NCBI RefSeq assembly: GCF_937996225.1
Contig: NZ_CALKTC010000009.1
Coordinates: forward strand, 1 to 64,000
DNA length: 64,000 nt
Source: an uncultured Campylobacter sp.
GTDB lineage: Bacteria; Campylobacterota; Campylobacteria; Campylobacterales; Campylobacteraceae
Direction: 5' to 3'
Shown: piece by piece, positions 24,627 to 33,502 of the stretch
Numbering within the stretch: position 1 is the first letter of the stretch
Layout of the letters: each line of letters starts with the position of its first letter
Made by a program: the position numbers and the translations under genes
The notes under the pieces: generated by a model
What the model was told of the DNA's origin: nothing
Database searches by the model: none
The model's input: only the letters and a program-made list of their open reading frames with translations

Positions 24627-25010
24627 ATGAGCATTCCTAGACGAGACGGGCTAAATATCGTCCCGTTCATCGACATCATGCTGGTACTGCTAGCGATTGT
24701 GCTTAGCGTTTCGACTTTTATCGCGCAGGGTCATATCAAGGTAAATCTGCCCTCGTCTTCAAGCTCGCAAAATCCGCAAGAGGATAAAAAAGTTACCATC
24801 AAAGTGGATAGCGAATCTAAAATTTATCTAGACGATGTCGAAATAAGCGAGGATGAGCTTGAGAAAAAAATTGCCGCACTCGATAAAAACGATCTTGTCG
24901 TGTTGAAAAACGATAAGGACTCGAAATTTTCCTCTTTCATTTCTATCATGGATGTCCTAAAAAAGGCGGGCCATGAAAAATTTGCGATCGTGACCGAAAA
25001 AGAGCAATGA
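24627..25010 (+). CDS. exbD: Biopolymer transport protein ExbD
   Basis: ExbD is the dimeric rotor-like component that carries the essential proton-binding aspartate, here in NIVPFIDIMLVLLAIVLSV (VPFID-D region of the single TM). The remaining 90 residues form a periplasmic domain (VNLPSSSSSQNPQEDKKVTIKV and a C-terminal DVLKKAGHEKFAIVTEK). The length of 127 is normal. The stop codon overlaps the tonB start by 4 bases (ATGA), so the two are translationally coupled. Confidence 0.94.
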   Translation: MSIPRRDGLNIVPFIDIMLVLLAIVLSVSTFIAQGHIKVNLPSSSSSQNPQEDKKVTIKVDSESKIYLDDVEISEDELEKKIAALDKNDLVVLKNDKDSKFSSFISIMDVLKKAGHEKFAIVTEKEQ

Positions 25011-25837
25011 ATAAAGATAGCGCAGTAGGTTTTATCGTATCTTTGGTGCTGCATTGCATCATCGCTGTGGGTGTTTTCGCTCTTTTATCGTCGACACCGA
25101 AGCCGCCTAGCATGCCCGATATGATAGCCTTTTCCATCGATAGCATAATGGATGATGCCAAGCAGGGCGATATCTCCGATGAGCCCAATATCCCGCCTCC
25201 TTCCGATCAGTCCGAACCGGAACCTGAGCCAGAGCCCACTCCGCCGGAGCCCGAACCGGAACCGGAACCAACTCCGCCTGAGCCAGAGCCGATTCCTGAA
25301 CCGGAGCCTATACCAGAGCCTGTAGTCGAAAAACCGAAACCGGTCGAAAAGCCTAAGCCAAAGCCGGTAGAAAAACCAAAACTGGTTGAAAAACCTAAGC
25401 CTAAAAAAGAGCATAAAGTTCAAAGCAGCGATAGGAATTTAACGGCAAAGTTTGACCCGACAAAGCCTATTTCGCTAGGTAGCGGCGGGGGCGGCGGCTC
25501 CAGTAGCGCAGGTGGCGGTAGTGACGCTATAACAAGCCGCGGCGATCCTAGCAATAGCGATGTTGGCAAGAAAATTTTCGCCATTATTTCTCGCTACGCG
25601 CAGTCGCACTACCCTAAAAATGCCCAACGTATGCGTAAAATCGGCGTCGTAGGCGTGCACTTTACCTATACGGCAAGCGGAGACGTTAAAGGTCTTCGCG
25701 TTACGTCTTCCTCGAATGTCGATTCGCTTGATGAGGGCGCGTTAAGCGCGGTCGAGCGCACCAAAGGTAGCTTTCCAAAGGTCGAGAAAGATATGGAATT
25801 TAACTTTAGCATAAAGTATACGCTAAATTTCAACTAG
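25007..25837 (+). CDS. tonB: TonB energy transducer
   Basis: TonB links the ExbBD motor to outer-membrane receptors. The 276-residue protein has an N-terminal TM (VGFIVSLVLHCIIAVGVFALL), a long proline/glutamate stretch (repeats of PEPEP, PTPPEPEP) followed by PKPVEKPK repeats (about 65-145) that span the periplasm, a glycine-rich linker, and the C-terminal TonB domain (YPKNAQRMRKIGVVGVHFTY ... FSIKYTLNF). Its gene position next to exbBD and divergent from a heme-type receptor suggests it is dedicated to that receptor. Repeats of the Pro-rich region are partly recent at the DNA level. Confidence 0.95.
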   Translation: MNKDSAVGFIVSLVLHCIIAVGVFALLSSTPKPPSMPDMIAFSIDSIMDDAKQGDISDEPNIPPPSDQSEPEPEPEPTPPEPEPEPEPTPPEPEPIPEPEPIPEPVVEKPKPVEKPKPKPVEKPKLVEKPKPKKEHKVQSSDRNLTAKFDPTKPISLGSGGGGGSSSAGGGSDAITSRGDPSNSDVGKKIFAIISRYAQSHYPKNAQRMRKIGVVGVHFTYTASGDVKGLRVTSSSNVDSLDEGALSAVERTKGSFPKVEKDMEFNFSIKYTLNFN

Positions 25838-25869
25838 CCTTAAAGCTTCTACTAAAAACTCCTGCCGGA

Positions 25870-25895
25870 GCGGTAAAATTTTAAAATTTTACCGC
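25870..25895 (+). terminator. 26-base perfect palindrome after tonB
   Basis: A perfect palindrome centred on TTTT/AAAA with GCGGTAAAATTTT arms lies 33 bases after the tonB stop codon. As RNA it would form a hairpin and may end the exbBD-tonB transcript. It also belongs to the AAATTTTAAAATTT repeat family dispersed between genes here. Confidence 0.55.
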
Positions 25896-26189
25896 CCTTG
25901 CCGCTTTATCTTAGCTCGCAAAATTCTATCTCGGCAAAGTGAAATTTTAAAATTTACTGCTCTTACTACCGCTTTTGTCGCTCTGCCGCATGAGCTTTTA
26001 TAAGCGGATTGTCGCCGTGAAATTTAAAATTTAAACGGAGAAAATTATGTCTTTTCAAATTTAGCCAAGCAAGCATCTTAGAGCATTAAAATTTTAAATT
26101 TAAGCTGCGAAATTGCTAGGAAATTCCACTGATTTTAATGGAATTTTTACTATAATTTCGTATGAAATTTAAAAGATTAAAGGAAATTT
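25896..26189. other. Intergenic stretch with AAATTT palindromes
   Basis: Roughly 290 bases hold no gene. AAATTTTAAAATTT-type palindromes recur near 25945, 26020 and 26090. Confidence 0.55.
26151..26156 (+). promoter_or_regulatory. Sigma-70 -10 box
   Basis: TATAAT lies 33 bases upstream of the start of the flavoprotein-like gene, within gaatttttactataatttcg-type AT-rich sequence (short form shown). It is probably the promoter of the run of genes from 26190 onward. Confidence 0.6.
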
Positions 26190-27137
26190 ATGATAGACGT
26201 TTACGACTTGGCGGTGATCGGCGGCGGTCCTTGCGGCATCGCTTCCGTAGTAGAAGCCAAAAGAAACGGGCTCGCGCACGTGCTTCTGCTCGAAAAAGGC
26301 GACAACCACTCTCAAACAATTAGGCAGTTTTACAAAGATAAAAAGCGCGTCGATAAAGAATATAAAGGTTTTGACAGCGAGACGCGCGGCTCTATTTCGT
26401 TTGAAACCGGCACGAAAGAGAGCGTGCTAAATTATTTCGACGAGCTCTTAGATAGCGACGAAATCGATACGAATTTCAAAAGTGAGGTCGAAAAGATCGA
26501 AAAGCACGCAGATGAGTTTTATATTACAACTAGCTCGGCTGGATACCGCGCGCGCAATGTCATCGTCGCAATTGGCAGGATGGGCAAGCCCAATAAGCCC
26601 GCTTATAAAATTCCGCCTTCGATCACGCAACGGGTAAATTTCAATCTTGATAAATGCACAATTAATGAAAAAATTCTAGTCGTTGGAGGCGGTAACTCAG
26701 CTGCGGAATACGCTATAGCACTATGTAAAACCAATGTCGTGACGCTTTGCTATCGCAAGGCTAAATTTACCCGCCTAAACGAGACGAATGAAAGCGACGT
26801 AATGCGCGAGACCAAATACGGCAACATCATCTTGCGCTTAGGTATCGATATAGAGGCTCTTGAGAATGAAAACGGCAAGGTGCTGGTAAAATTTGATGAT
26901 GGCACCGAGCTCGTGTTTGACCGCGTGATATACGCGATCGGCGGCACGAGCCCGATCGATTTTCTTAAAAAATGCGGCATCGCTTACGACGAAAACGGCG
27001 TGCCGATCGTGGATGAAAATCTCCAGACCGCCACTAGCGGGCTTTACGTCGGCGGAGATCTCATCAGCAGAAGCGGCGGATCGATCGTGGTGGCGATAAA
27101 TCACGCCCATACCATCATCAAAAATATCCGCAGATGA
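26190..27137 (+). CDS. FAD/NAD(P)-binding oxidoreductase, YpdA/thioredoxin reductase-like
   Basis: A 315-residue two-dinucleotide-binding flavoprotein. The FAD fold starts at DLAVIGGGPCGIAS and the NAD(P) fold at ILVVGGGNSAAEYAIAL, with the closing FAD motif TSGLYVGGDLISRSGGSIVVA. No CxxC redox pair of thioredoxin reductase is present, so it belongs to the YpdA-like group (related to the C. jejuni Cj0559-type protein). YpdA is a bacillithiol-disulfide reductase in Firmicutes, but bacillithiol is not expected here, so the physiological substrate is unknown. It overlaps the next gene by 4 bases. Confidence 0.8.
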   Translation: MIDVYDLAVIGGGPCGIASVVEAKRNGLAHVLLLEKGDNHSQTIRQFYKDKKRVDKEYKGFDSETRGSISFETGTKESVLNYFDELLDSDEIDTNFKSEVEKIEKHADEFYITTSSAGYRARNVIVAIGRMGKPNKPAYKIPPSITQRVNFNLDKCTINEKILVVGGGNSAAEYAIALCKTNVVTLCYRKAKFTRLNETNESDVMRETKYGNIILRLGIDIEALENENGKVLVKFDDGTELVFDRVIYAIGGTSPIDFLKKCGIAYDENGVPIVDENLQTATSGLYVGGDLISRSGGSIVVAINHAHTIIKNIRR

Positions 27138-28375
27138 GGCTTTATCAGCCAAAAAAGGGTTATCGCTACACGAGCGATACGATTTTTTTGTGGAATTTTA
27201 TAAGAAGCTCAGGCGTGCGTAAAGCTGACGCAGCATCGCAGAATGGCTCTTGGGCGCTGGGCTGTGGCGCGGAATTTAAAGACGCGACAGATGGAGGCTT
27301 TAATGCGCAGTTTTGCGCTTCGGATTTCGCAGGCGGCGAAGCGGAATTTTGCGCCGAGGATTGCGCTTTTAGCAAAGAAGAGTCGTATGCCGCTGACCAT
27401 AGCGCGGAGAATGATCGCGATTTTAGAAGTAAGGGCTGCGCTGAACTTAAGGCGGAATTTAAAAAGGAATTTCAAGAGGCATTTTGGGCGAAATTTCAAA
27501 GCGGACGCTGCAAAAATTCCGATTTCCAAAGCGACAAAGCCTGGCATGCTTTAAAGCCTGATATCGCAAGCGGTGAAAATTTTAAATTTTGTGACGAGCA
27601 AATCGCGCAGCCTTTAGAATCTCAAAAGACGCACGATAAAGATTTCGTGAGCAAATTTGAAGACGCCAAGGTGCGCGAGGATTTTGCTGCGGAGTGCTTG
27701 CGTGACGGCGGGTTTGCAGTTTGCGATGAGCGTAGTTTAAAAAGCGCTCTAAATCCGCGAGCGATATACGGCGACGTGCTGGATGTGGGCGCAGGATGTG
27801 GAATTTTAGGGCTTTTACTAAAGCGCGATTTTAAAAGCATTAATTTAAGCTTGCTAGAAATTCAAGAGCGAAATTTAGAAATCTTAAGGCTAAATTCTTT
27901 GCAAAACGATCTGCCTGCCGAGATTTTGCACGCGGATTTCGCGGAGTTTAAAAGCAAAAAGCGTTTTGACTTTATCGTCTCAAATCCGCCATTTTATCGT
28001 GAGCGCATTTCGCTTAGCAAAGAGCCTCATATGGCGCTTAGTAAGAGCGCAGTAAGCCTTAGCCTACGGGATTTCGTGCGATCTGCGAATGCTCATCTTA
28101 AGCCTGGTGGCACACTTATTTTTTGCTACGAGGCGGGCAAGCTAGCTAAAATTTGCGAGCTTTTGGGCGAGTTTAGGCTAAATTTGACGAGGCTTGGTTT
28201 TGTCTATCCTGACATTTCAAAGCCCGCTAAGCTCGCGCTTTTGCAGGCCCGTAAGAACTCGCGCTCGCCCTGTGAGATCGTCCCTCCGATCTATGCTAGC
28301 GCGCACGGAAAGCGCACCGCACAAGCCCACGCGATCTACAAAAGCGCGGATCTGACGAGCGTGGATTATGAGTGA
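27134..28375 (+). CDS. tRNA1(Val)-type adenine N6-methyltransferase with insertion
   Basis: A SAM-dependent methyltransferase of the TrmN6/YfiC type, which methylates A37 of tRNA1(Val) in E. coli. The start MRLYQPKKGYRYTSDTIFLW is the family N-terminus. Motif I is GDVLDVGAGCGILGLLL (213-229), and the catalytic NPPF box is VSNPPFYRERIS. Normal length is about 230-240, but this is 413 residues, because residues about 28-208 are a low-complexity insert rich in Ala, Asp, Glu, Lys and Phe, placed right between the N-terminal block and motif I. The gene overlaps its neighbours on both sides, consistent with translational coupling. Confidence 0.82.
   Translation: MRLYQPKKGYRYTSDTIFLWNFIRSSGVRKADAASQNGSWALGCGAEFKDATDGGFNAQFCASDFAGGEAEFCAEDCAFSKEESYAADHSAENDRDFRSKGCAELKAEFKKEFQEAFWAKFQSGRCKNSDFQSDKAWHALKPDIASGENFKFCDEQIAQPLESQKTHDKDFVSKFEDAKVREDFAAECLRDGGFAVCDERSLKSALNPRAIYGDVLDVGAGCGILGLLLKRDFKSINLSLLEIQERNLEILRLNSLQNDLPAEILHADFAEFKSKKRFDFIVSNPPFYRERISLSKEPHMALSKSAVSLSLRDFVRSANAHLKPGGTLIFCYEAGKLAKICELLGEFRLNLTRLGFVYPDISKPAKLALLQARKNSRSPCEIVPPIYASAHGKRTAQAHAIYKSADLTSVDYE
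27215..27757 (+). repeat. Low-complexity insertion in the tRNA methyltransferase
   Basis: About 180 codons with units such as AEFK, CAEDCAFSKEE and KFQSG separate the N-terminal block from SAM motif I. About nine RAATTY hexamers occur, mainly GAATTT and AAATTT within gcggaattt words. It is intermediate between the RAATTY-dense inserts and the psd and ogt inserts. Confidence 0.7.
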
Positions 28376-28727
28376 GTTTGGCTTTAGCTTTGATGCGAGC
28401 GCGTGTGAGCGCTGCGGCGGTAAGTGCTGCACGGGAGAGAGCGGCTACATCTGGATAGATGAGAGTGAGATCGCAGCACTTGCGGTAAAATTTGAAATTT
28501 CGCCCGCGGAGCTTAAAAGGACGTATTTGGACAAGATAGGCGCTAGATTTAGCGTAAAAGAAAAGCCCTTTGAAGGCGGTTTGGCGTGCGTATTTTTTGA
28601 CGAGGCGCAGCGCAACTGCGGGATTTACGAGCTGCGCCCGAAGCAGTGCTGTAGCTTTCCGTTTTGGGAATATTTTAAAACGCATACTAAAGAATTGGAG
28701 GAAGAATGTATCGGGGTAAGGTTTTAA
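28368..28727 (+). CDS. YkgJ-family CxxCxxCC protein
   Basis: A 119-residue protein of the YkgJ/UPF0153 type, with eight cysteines predicted to bind zinc or an iron-sulfur cluster: CERCGGKCCTG near the N-terminus, CGIYELRPKQCCSFPFW later, and two others (LACVF and EEECIG). Its biochemical role is not established. It starts 8 bases before the end of the methyltransferase gene and runs 22 bases into the TPR gene. In C. jejuni the corresponding trio also precedes trpC. Confidence 0.85.
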   Translation: MSEFGFSFDASACERCGGKCCTGESGYIWIDESEIAALAVKFEISPAELKRTYLDKIGARFSVKEKPFEGGLACVFFDEAQRNCGIYELRPKQCCSFPFWEYFKTHTKELEEECIGVRF

Positions 28728-30550
28728 GCGGAATTTTAATCGCGGCGATGATTTTAGCGCCGCAGTATATAAGTGCGGAGAGTGGGACGAATGCTGCAGC
28801 GGCGAAGCAGTCCGTTACGGATAAAAAGGCGTCTGATAAGAATTCCAGCATTGGCACAAAAAACGGTACAAAAGATGCAATTAAAAAGAGCTTGATAAAT
28901 CGCGGCGTAAGCGCTAAAAGTATAACCAAAGAAAAGCTAAACCACGCGATGCGAGCGCAAGAAGACGCCGAGTTAAATTTCGATTTGCTTACAGCTTTGG
29001 AGCTACTGCATAAAGATCCCGTCGCATCGATGTTTTTATACGAAAAGGCATACAATAAAACGGGCTCGTCCGTTTATCTGCTAGAAGCGCTAAAGACTGC
29101 TTTTGCGATCAAAGATCGTAAAAATACGGCGCGCTATTTAAAGCTCGGCGAAAAAAGCCTAAGCTCAGACTCTGAGTATCTGCGAGTAAAGATCGGCTAC
29201 TACTTAGGCATTAAAGATAATCTAAATGCTAATACTGCTGCTCTTAAGCTAGTCACCGTAGATCCGGTTTCGCGTAGTTACGCGATCTTGGCGGCGACAT
29301 ATTATGCGATGGAGAATTTTACTTTAGCCAAAACCTACTTTGAAAAAGCCTATGAGCTAGACAAAACTGACGAAAATCTCATCAGATTATGCGACGTGCT
29401 GTTAAATAAACTCAATGATTCGGACGGAGCGATCCGCATCATCGAGACGCATAGGCGCATCTACGGCTGCGCCCAGGGTATGGCGTGCGAGCTGCTAGCT
29501 GATGTGTATCGCGCGAATAAGCGCTATTTAGATGTCGCTAAGATCGATGAAGCGTTGTATGAAGCCAAAGGAGATAATAAATTCTTAGACGATATGATAG
29601 CGATTTATTACTACTCAAACGACTTTGATAAAATAATCGAGCTTTTGAAGAAATACGACTACAAGCGCGAGCTTCTAATCGACGCCTACGCGCATAAGAA
29701 AGACTATAAAACCGCAATTAAAATGGCACGCGATGAGTTTATGAAGACCAAAAATTACGACTTTTTGGCGATCGAGGCGATCTACGAATATGAAAGTGCG
29801 GGCAAAAGCGTGGACGCTAAAACCCTGTCTAGCGTAGTGGCAAAATTTGAAAATATCGCGCCGCAGCTTAAAGACCCCGTGCATCTAAACTACTACGGAT
29901 ACATTTTAATAGATCACGATTTGGACGTTCGCAAGGGCATCGAGCTCGTCCGCCGCGCTCTACAAAAAGACCCCGACTCACCGTATTATCTGGACTCGCT
30001 TGCTTGGGGATACTACAAGCTTGGCGAGTGCGACAAGGCTAAAAATGAAATGGCTAAGATCAAAGACGCAGAATTTTTTAATTCCCCCGAAGGCAAAGAG
30101 CATTTAGAGGCGATCGATGCGTGCGCCGCTAGCACAGGCGTAGCGCCGCAGAATTCTATATCGCAAAACCCCTCTACGATAAAAGGCTCCGCGCCGAAAG
30201 ATCAGGCGCCGCAAAGCCCGGCAATAAAAACTCATTCGCCTAATTCCATAAAATCTACGGCGCCCGAAAGCTCTGCGTTAGATTCCGCGCGTCCAAGTCC
30301 CACCACAACGCAGAATTTGGCGCCAAAAGACTCCGCTTCGCAAAATTCTGTTGGGTCTGCAAATTCCGCGATTCAAAACCAGACACCAAATTCCGCGGCT
30401 TCTGAAAATTTTGCGACGCCTATAAATTCCGCCGCGCAGAATTCTGCCTCGTCAAGACAAAATTCCGTATCGAGGCAGGATTTTATGCCAGAGCAAAATT
30501 CTACGTCGAAAGAGCCTGCCGGCTCTAAAATCCAGACACCAAAGCAGTAG
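28706..30550 (+). CDS. Exported TPR-repeat protein with a Q/N/S-rich tail
   Basis: A 614-residue protein with a signal peptide (MYRGKVLSGILIAAMILAPQYISA), at least eight TPR-like helical pairs (residues about 90-460, with FTLAKTYFEKAYELDKTDENL and DPDSPYYLDSLAWGYYKLGE as the clearest units) and a low-complexity C-terminal tail from about residue 476 to the end (SQNPS, QNSASSRQNS). The start ATG at 28706 is preceded by ggaggaag. In C. jejuni the matching gene (Cj0497) encodes a lipoprotein upstream of trpC. Here I see no clear lipobox. A protein-protein scaffold in the periplasm or outer membrane is the likely role. Confidence 0.82.
   Translation: MYRGKVLSGILIAAMILAPQYISAESGTNAAAAKQSVTDKKASDKNSSIGTKNGTKDAIKKSLINRGVSAKSITKEKLNHAMRAQEDAELNFDLLTALELLHKDPVASMFLYEKAYNKTGSSVYLLEALKTAFAIKDRKNTARYLKLGEKSLSSDSEYLRVKIGYYLGIKDNLNANTAALKLVTVDPVSRSYAILAATYYAMENFTLAKTYFEKAYELDKTDENLIRLCDVLLNKLNDSDGAIRIIETHRRIYGCAQGMACELLADVYRANKRYLDVAKIDEALYEAKGDNKFLDDMIAIYYYSNDFDKIIELLKKYDYKRELLIDAYAHKKDYKTAIKMARDEFMKTKNYDFLAIEAIYEYESAGKSVDAKTLSSVVAKFENIAPQLKDPVHLNYYGYILIDHDLDVRKGIELVRRALQKDPDSPYYLDSLAWGYYKLGECDKAKNEMAKIKDAEFFNSPEGKEHLEAIDACAASTGVAPQNSISQNPSTIKGSAPKDQAPQSPAIKTHSPNSIKSTAPESSALDSARPSPTTTQNLAPKDSASQNSVGSANSAIQNQTPNSAASENFATPINSAAQNSASSRQNSVSRQDFMPEQNSTSKEPAGSKIQTPKQ
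30130..30540 (+). repeat. RAATTY-rich coding tail of the TPR gene
   Basis: Roughly 137 codons with about ten RAATTY hexamers (caaaattc, cagaattc, gcaaattcc) read as QNS, NS and QNF. The tail lies after the last TPR helix and ends shortly before the stop codon, so this repeat can also settle at the end of a protein. Confidence 0.82.
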
Positions 30551-30552
30551 CG

Positions 30553-31353
30553 ATGATTTTGGATGAAATTTTAAAACGCACCCGCGAGGATCTCGCGCTT
30601 CGTAAAGAAAGACTACCCGAGGATCTGCTCGGCCGCTCGCTAAGCGCTAATCCCTACGAACCGCGCGACGTCATAAGCGCGCTTAGAAGCGATGAGAAGG
30701 ATCCGCTTCGCATCATTGCCGAGATCAAAAAGGCAAGCCCGAGCAAGGGGATCATCCGCGAGGATTTTGAGCCGCTAAGCCTTGCCGTGGAGTACGAAAA
30801 TGCAGGCGCTAGCGCCTTTTCGGTGCTTACCGAGCCGCATTATTTCAGAGGCGATTTGGAGTTTATCCCGCAGATCCGCCGCTACACTCGCACGCCCATT
30901 TTGCGCAAGGATTTCATCATAGATCGCTATCAGGTTCTCGAGGCACTGGTTTACGGCGCGGATTTTATACTGCTAATCGCTAAGGCGCTTGAGGGCAAAC
31001 AGCTAAGAGAACTGCTTGAGTTTGCCCGCAGGCTGGGGCTTCGGGCGCTGTGTGAGATCCACGATAAGGACGATCTGAAAAAAGCGATCTTTGCAGGTGC
31101 GGGTATTATCGGCATCAACCATCGAAATTTAGAGACTTTCGAGGTCGATACGAGCCTGAGCGAGCGGCTGATCCCGCTGATTCCAAACGGCAAGATCATC
31201 GTCGCCGAAAGCGGTCTGCACTCGCATGAGCAGCTTAAAAGCTTGCACGAGGCGGGCGTCGATGCGTTTTTGATCGGCGAGCATTTTATGCGCCAAAATG
31301 ACGTCGGCGCGGCGTTGCGCGAGATAAAGTTCGGCGCGGGCGGCAAAATTTAA
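30553..31353 (+). CDS. trpC: Indole-3-glycerol phosphate synthase
   Basis: TrpC converts carboxyphenylaminodeoxyribulose phosphate to indole-3-glycerol phosphate, the penultimate step of tryptophan synthesis before TrpA/B. The (beta/alpha)8 motifs are present: IIAEIKKASPSKGIIREDF, SAFSVLTEPHYFRG, PILRKDFIIDRYQVLEAL, GINHRNLETFEVD and IVAESGLHS. The length of 266 is standard. It starts 2 bases after the TPR gene's stop. In this window it is the only trp gene. It has no insertion. Confidence 0.96.
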   Translation: MILDEILKRTREDLALRKERLPEDLLGRSLSANPYEPRDVISALRSDEKDPLRIIAEIKKASPSKGIIREDFEPLSLAVEYENAGASAFSVLTEPHYFRGDLEFIPQIRRYTRTPILRKDFIIDRYQVLEALVYGADFILLIAKALEGKQLRELLEFARRLGLRALCEIHDKDDLKKAIFAGAGIIGINHRNLETFEVDTSLSERLIPLIPNGKIIVAESGLHSHEQLKSLHEAGVDAFLIGEHFMRQNDVGAALREIKFGAGGKI

Positions 31354-32247
31354 ATTCGGCTCGTTTGATCGTGCAAGCTTAAACCCGAAGCGAGCGGTTA
31401 AATTTAGCGAACGGAGCGAAATTTTAAGGCAGTAAATTTTAAAATTCGTAGAATTCGACGGACTTTAAAATTTAACAGTTCTTTAAATTTAGCGGTTGCG
31501 ACGCGATCTAATATCACACGCTGCGTAAGCGTTCACGCTACGCTTTAGCGTCGTGAGTTCATTATCGTGTGCGCTGCACGAGCGGCTGCGGAGTGAGGTT
31601 TAAATTTACGCCTTTCGTTTGTATGGCTTTCCGTCGCATCACGAGATGGTGCAAAAAGCGCGGGTTTAAATTTAGCCTTGCGTTTGCGAAGCTTCGCGCG
31701 CGGGGTTGCGCTTGTAGCATTGAGCGCCGAGAATTGCGCGTCTATCGTAATGCCTTGTATGTCTAGCGCGCTCTCTCAAGCCCAGTATCGGCGATTAAAT
31801 GGCGCTGTAAATTTAATCACAGCTCGCGACCTAAGCCGCCCCGGCTGCGATACGCCGCGATTGAGCCACGGCTATAATACAGCTGCGCTATGACTGCGCC
31901 GCGTTAAATTTTACCGCGTGTCGCGACGGTGATTGCGGCGCAGGTTTGGCATCGCGTACCGTGCCTGTGAGTGCGTCAAAGTTTTGTTATAATGCGCACG
32001 CAAACTGCCCGCGGATTTAATCGCCCGCCGTGCGCTTTGATTTGCAAAGCGTATGTCGCACCGAAGCGCCTTGCGTAGCACGAGATTCGTAAAGAGCGCG
32101 CATAACTTTGCGCCGTGCAAGCAAGCGCAAGCCGCGTAAATAAAATTTTATGAAATTTAGAAGTTTTAAATTCCAAATTTCATAGAATTTTGCGAAACGC
32201 AAATTTTAAAATTCCATAGAATTTTGGAATTTCGGAAAGGAAAAGAG
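31354..32247. other. 894-base gene-free stretch
   Basis: The space between trpC and the HIT gene has only open frames with Arg/Ala/Ser/Leu-rich, non-protein-like composition. It includes AAATTTAAAATT palindromes near 31437-31490, an imperfect GCG/CGC inverted repeat area around 31520-31560, and TATAAT words at 31873 and 31988 that might mark a non-coding RNA or be chance. Confidence 0.55.
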
Positions 32248-32736
32248 ATGGATTATCTTTGTGCCCCTTGGCGAAGCGAGTATTTTACCGAAAAAAGAAG
32301 CGGCTGTCCCTTCTGCGACGCGGCGGCGGATGCGGCGTTTGACGATCGCAACGGCGTGCTTTTTCGCGCGCAGCACTGCTTTGGGGTGATGAACCTCTAC
32401 CCCTACAGCCCGGGCGCCTTTATGGTCATACCTTACGAGCATGTCGATAATATCGAGTGTCTTAGCGATGATGCGTGGGCGGAGATGAGCCGCTACGTAC
32501 GCGCCGGAGTGGGGATTTTAAAGCGTACTCTAGGCGCAAACGGCGTAAATATCGGTATGAATCTCGGCGCCGCCGCGGGTGCGGGCATAGCCGAGCACGT
32601 GCACTATCATCTCGTGCCGCGGTGGCAGCGCGATACAAATTTCATCACGACGATCGCAAACGTCCGCGTAAACGGCGTTTCATTCGCCCCGCTTTTTGAG
32701 AAGCTCAAGGCGGCTTACGCGGAGATTAAAATTTAA
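32248..32736 (+). CDS. HIT family hydrolase
   Basis: A 162-residue histidine-triad protein of the Hint/Ap4A hydrolase-like group, with the catalytic HVHYHLV near residue 125 and an N-terminal metal-binding CPFCDA. Such proteins hydrolyse nucleoside phosphoramidates or dinucleoside polyphosphates, but the substrate is not decidable here. The start ATG at 32248 follows ggaaaggaaaagag. The closest gene I recall is C. jejuni Cj0499, next to trpC in the same order. Confidence 0.9.
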   Translation: MDYLCAPWRSEYFTEKRSGCPFCDAAADAAFDDRNGVLFRAQHCFGVMNLYPYSPGAFMVIPYEHVDNIECLSDDAWAEMSRYVRAGVGILKRTLGANGVNIGMNLGAAAGAGIAEHVHYHLVPRWQRDTNFITTIANVRVNGVSFAPLFEKLKAAYAEIKI

Positions 32737-32751
32737 ATTCGGGAGATCGAG

Positions 32752-33486
32752 ATGGTATCGGCATGGGTTAAAAAGAACGATAAATGGGGCTTTATCGATA
32801 AAACGGGCAAAGAAGTTATTCCCTGCATATATGATCGGGCCGAGGAGTTTTGCGAGGGCTTAGCGTGGGTTAATAAGAACGATAAATTCGGCTTTATCGA
32901 TAAAACGGGTAAAGAGGTGATTTCTTGTATATATGATGATGCTTATAATTTTGACGAAGAACTGGCGGAAGTTCAAAAAAGCGGCTATTGGGGTTTTATC
33001 GATAAAACCGGCAAAGAGATCGTTCCTTGTATATATGATGACGTTGGCGTTTTTCGCGAAGGCTTGGCAGACGTTAAAAAGAACGGTTATTGGGGATATA
33101 TCGATGAAACGGGAAAAGAAGTTATTCCTTGCATATATGATCGGACCGGGAGTTTTTGCGAAGGCTTAGCAAAGATTGAAAAGGACGGCAAATGGGGCTT
33201 TATCGATAAAACGGGCACAGAGGTAGTGTCTTGTATATACGAGCTTGTTTGGGATTTTGACAATACTTTGTGCGGATATTATGACGAAATCAAATATTGC
33301 GAAGGATACGTTAAAGTCAAAAAAGACGGCAAATGGGGGCTGCTAGATGATGAGGATAATGAAATTGTAAAGCCGATGTTTTACGACGAGATAGAACTCG
33401 TGAAAGTTTTAAGCGACGACTATATCAAGATTATTTTAGACGGTCGCGAAATAATCGTTGATAAAAACGGCAAGATAATATCGTAA
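32752..33486 (+). CDS. WG-repeat protein
   Basis: A 244-residue protein made of about six WG repeats (KWGFIDKTGKEVIPCIYD type). The first four units are exactly 34 residues each (7-40, 41-74, 75-108, 109-142), followed by a longer fifth and a degenerate sixth. There is no signal peptide and no other domain. WG repeats are thought to bind other proteins or glycans, but their function is unknown. The units are very similar at the DNA level, consistent with recent expansion by duplication. It lies 15 bases after the HIT gene and 16 before ribB. Confidence 0.86.
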   Translation: MVSAWVKKNDKWGFIDKTGKEVIPCIYDRAEEFCEGLAWVNKNDKFGFIDKTGKEVISCIYDDAYNFDEELAEVQKSGYWGFIDKTGKEIVPCIYDDVGVFREGLADVKKNGYWGYIDETGKEVIPCIYDRTGSFCEGLAKIEKDGKWGFIDKTGTEVVSCIYELVWDFDNTLCGYYDEIKYCEGYVKVKKDGKWGLLDDEDNEIVKPMFYDEIELVKVLSDDYIKIILDGREIIVDKNGKIIS

Positions 33487-33502
33487 ATTTAAAGGAGAGA
33501 TA

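Noticed and set aside
31980..32000. A TATAAT word as a promoter for the HIT gene
   Set aside because: It is about 255 bases upstream, too far for a confident assignment, so it is only mentioned in the gap's description.
31569..32120. Several 60-80-codon frames in the gap after trpC
   Set aside because: They are Arg/Ala-rich, overlap each other on both strands and lack ribosome-binding sites.
32752..33486. CRISPR-like array because of the regular 102-base repeats
   Set aside because: The repeats are in-frame codons of the WG protein, have no 20-40-base spacers and no cas genes are present.
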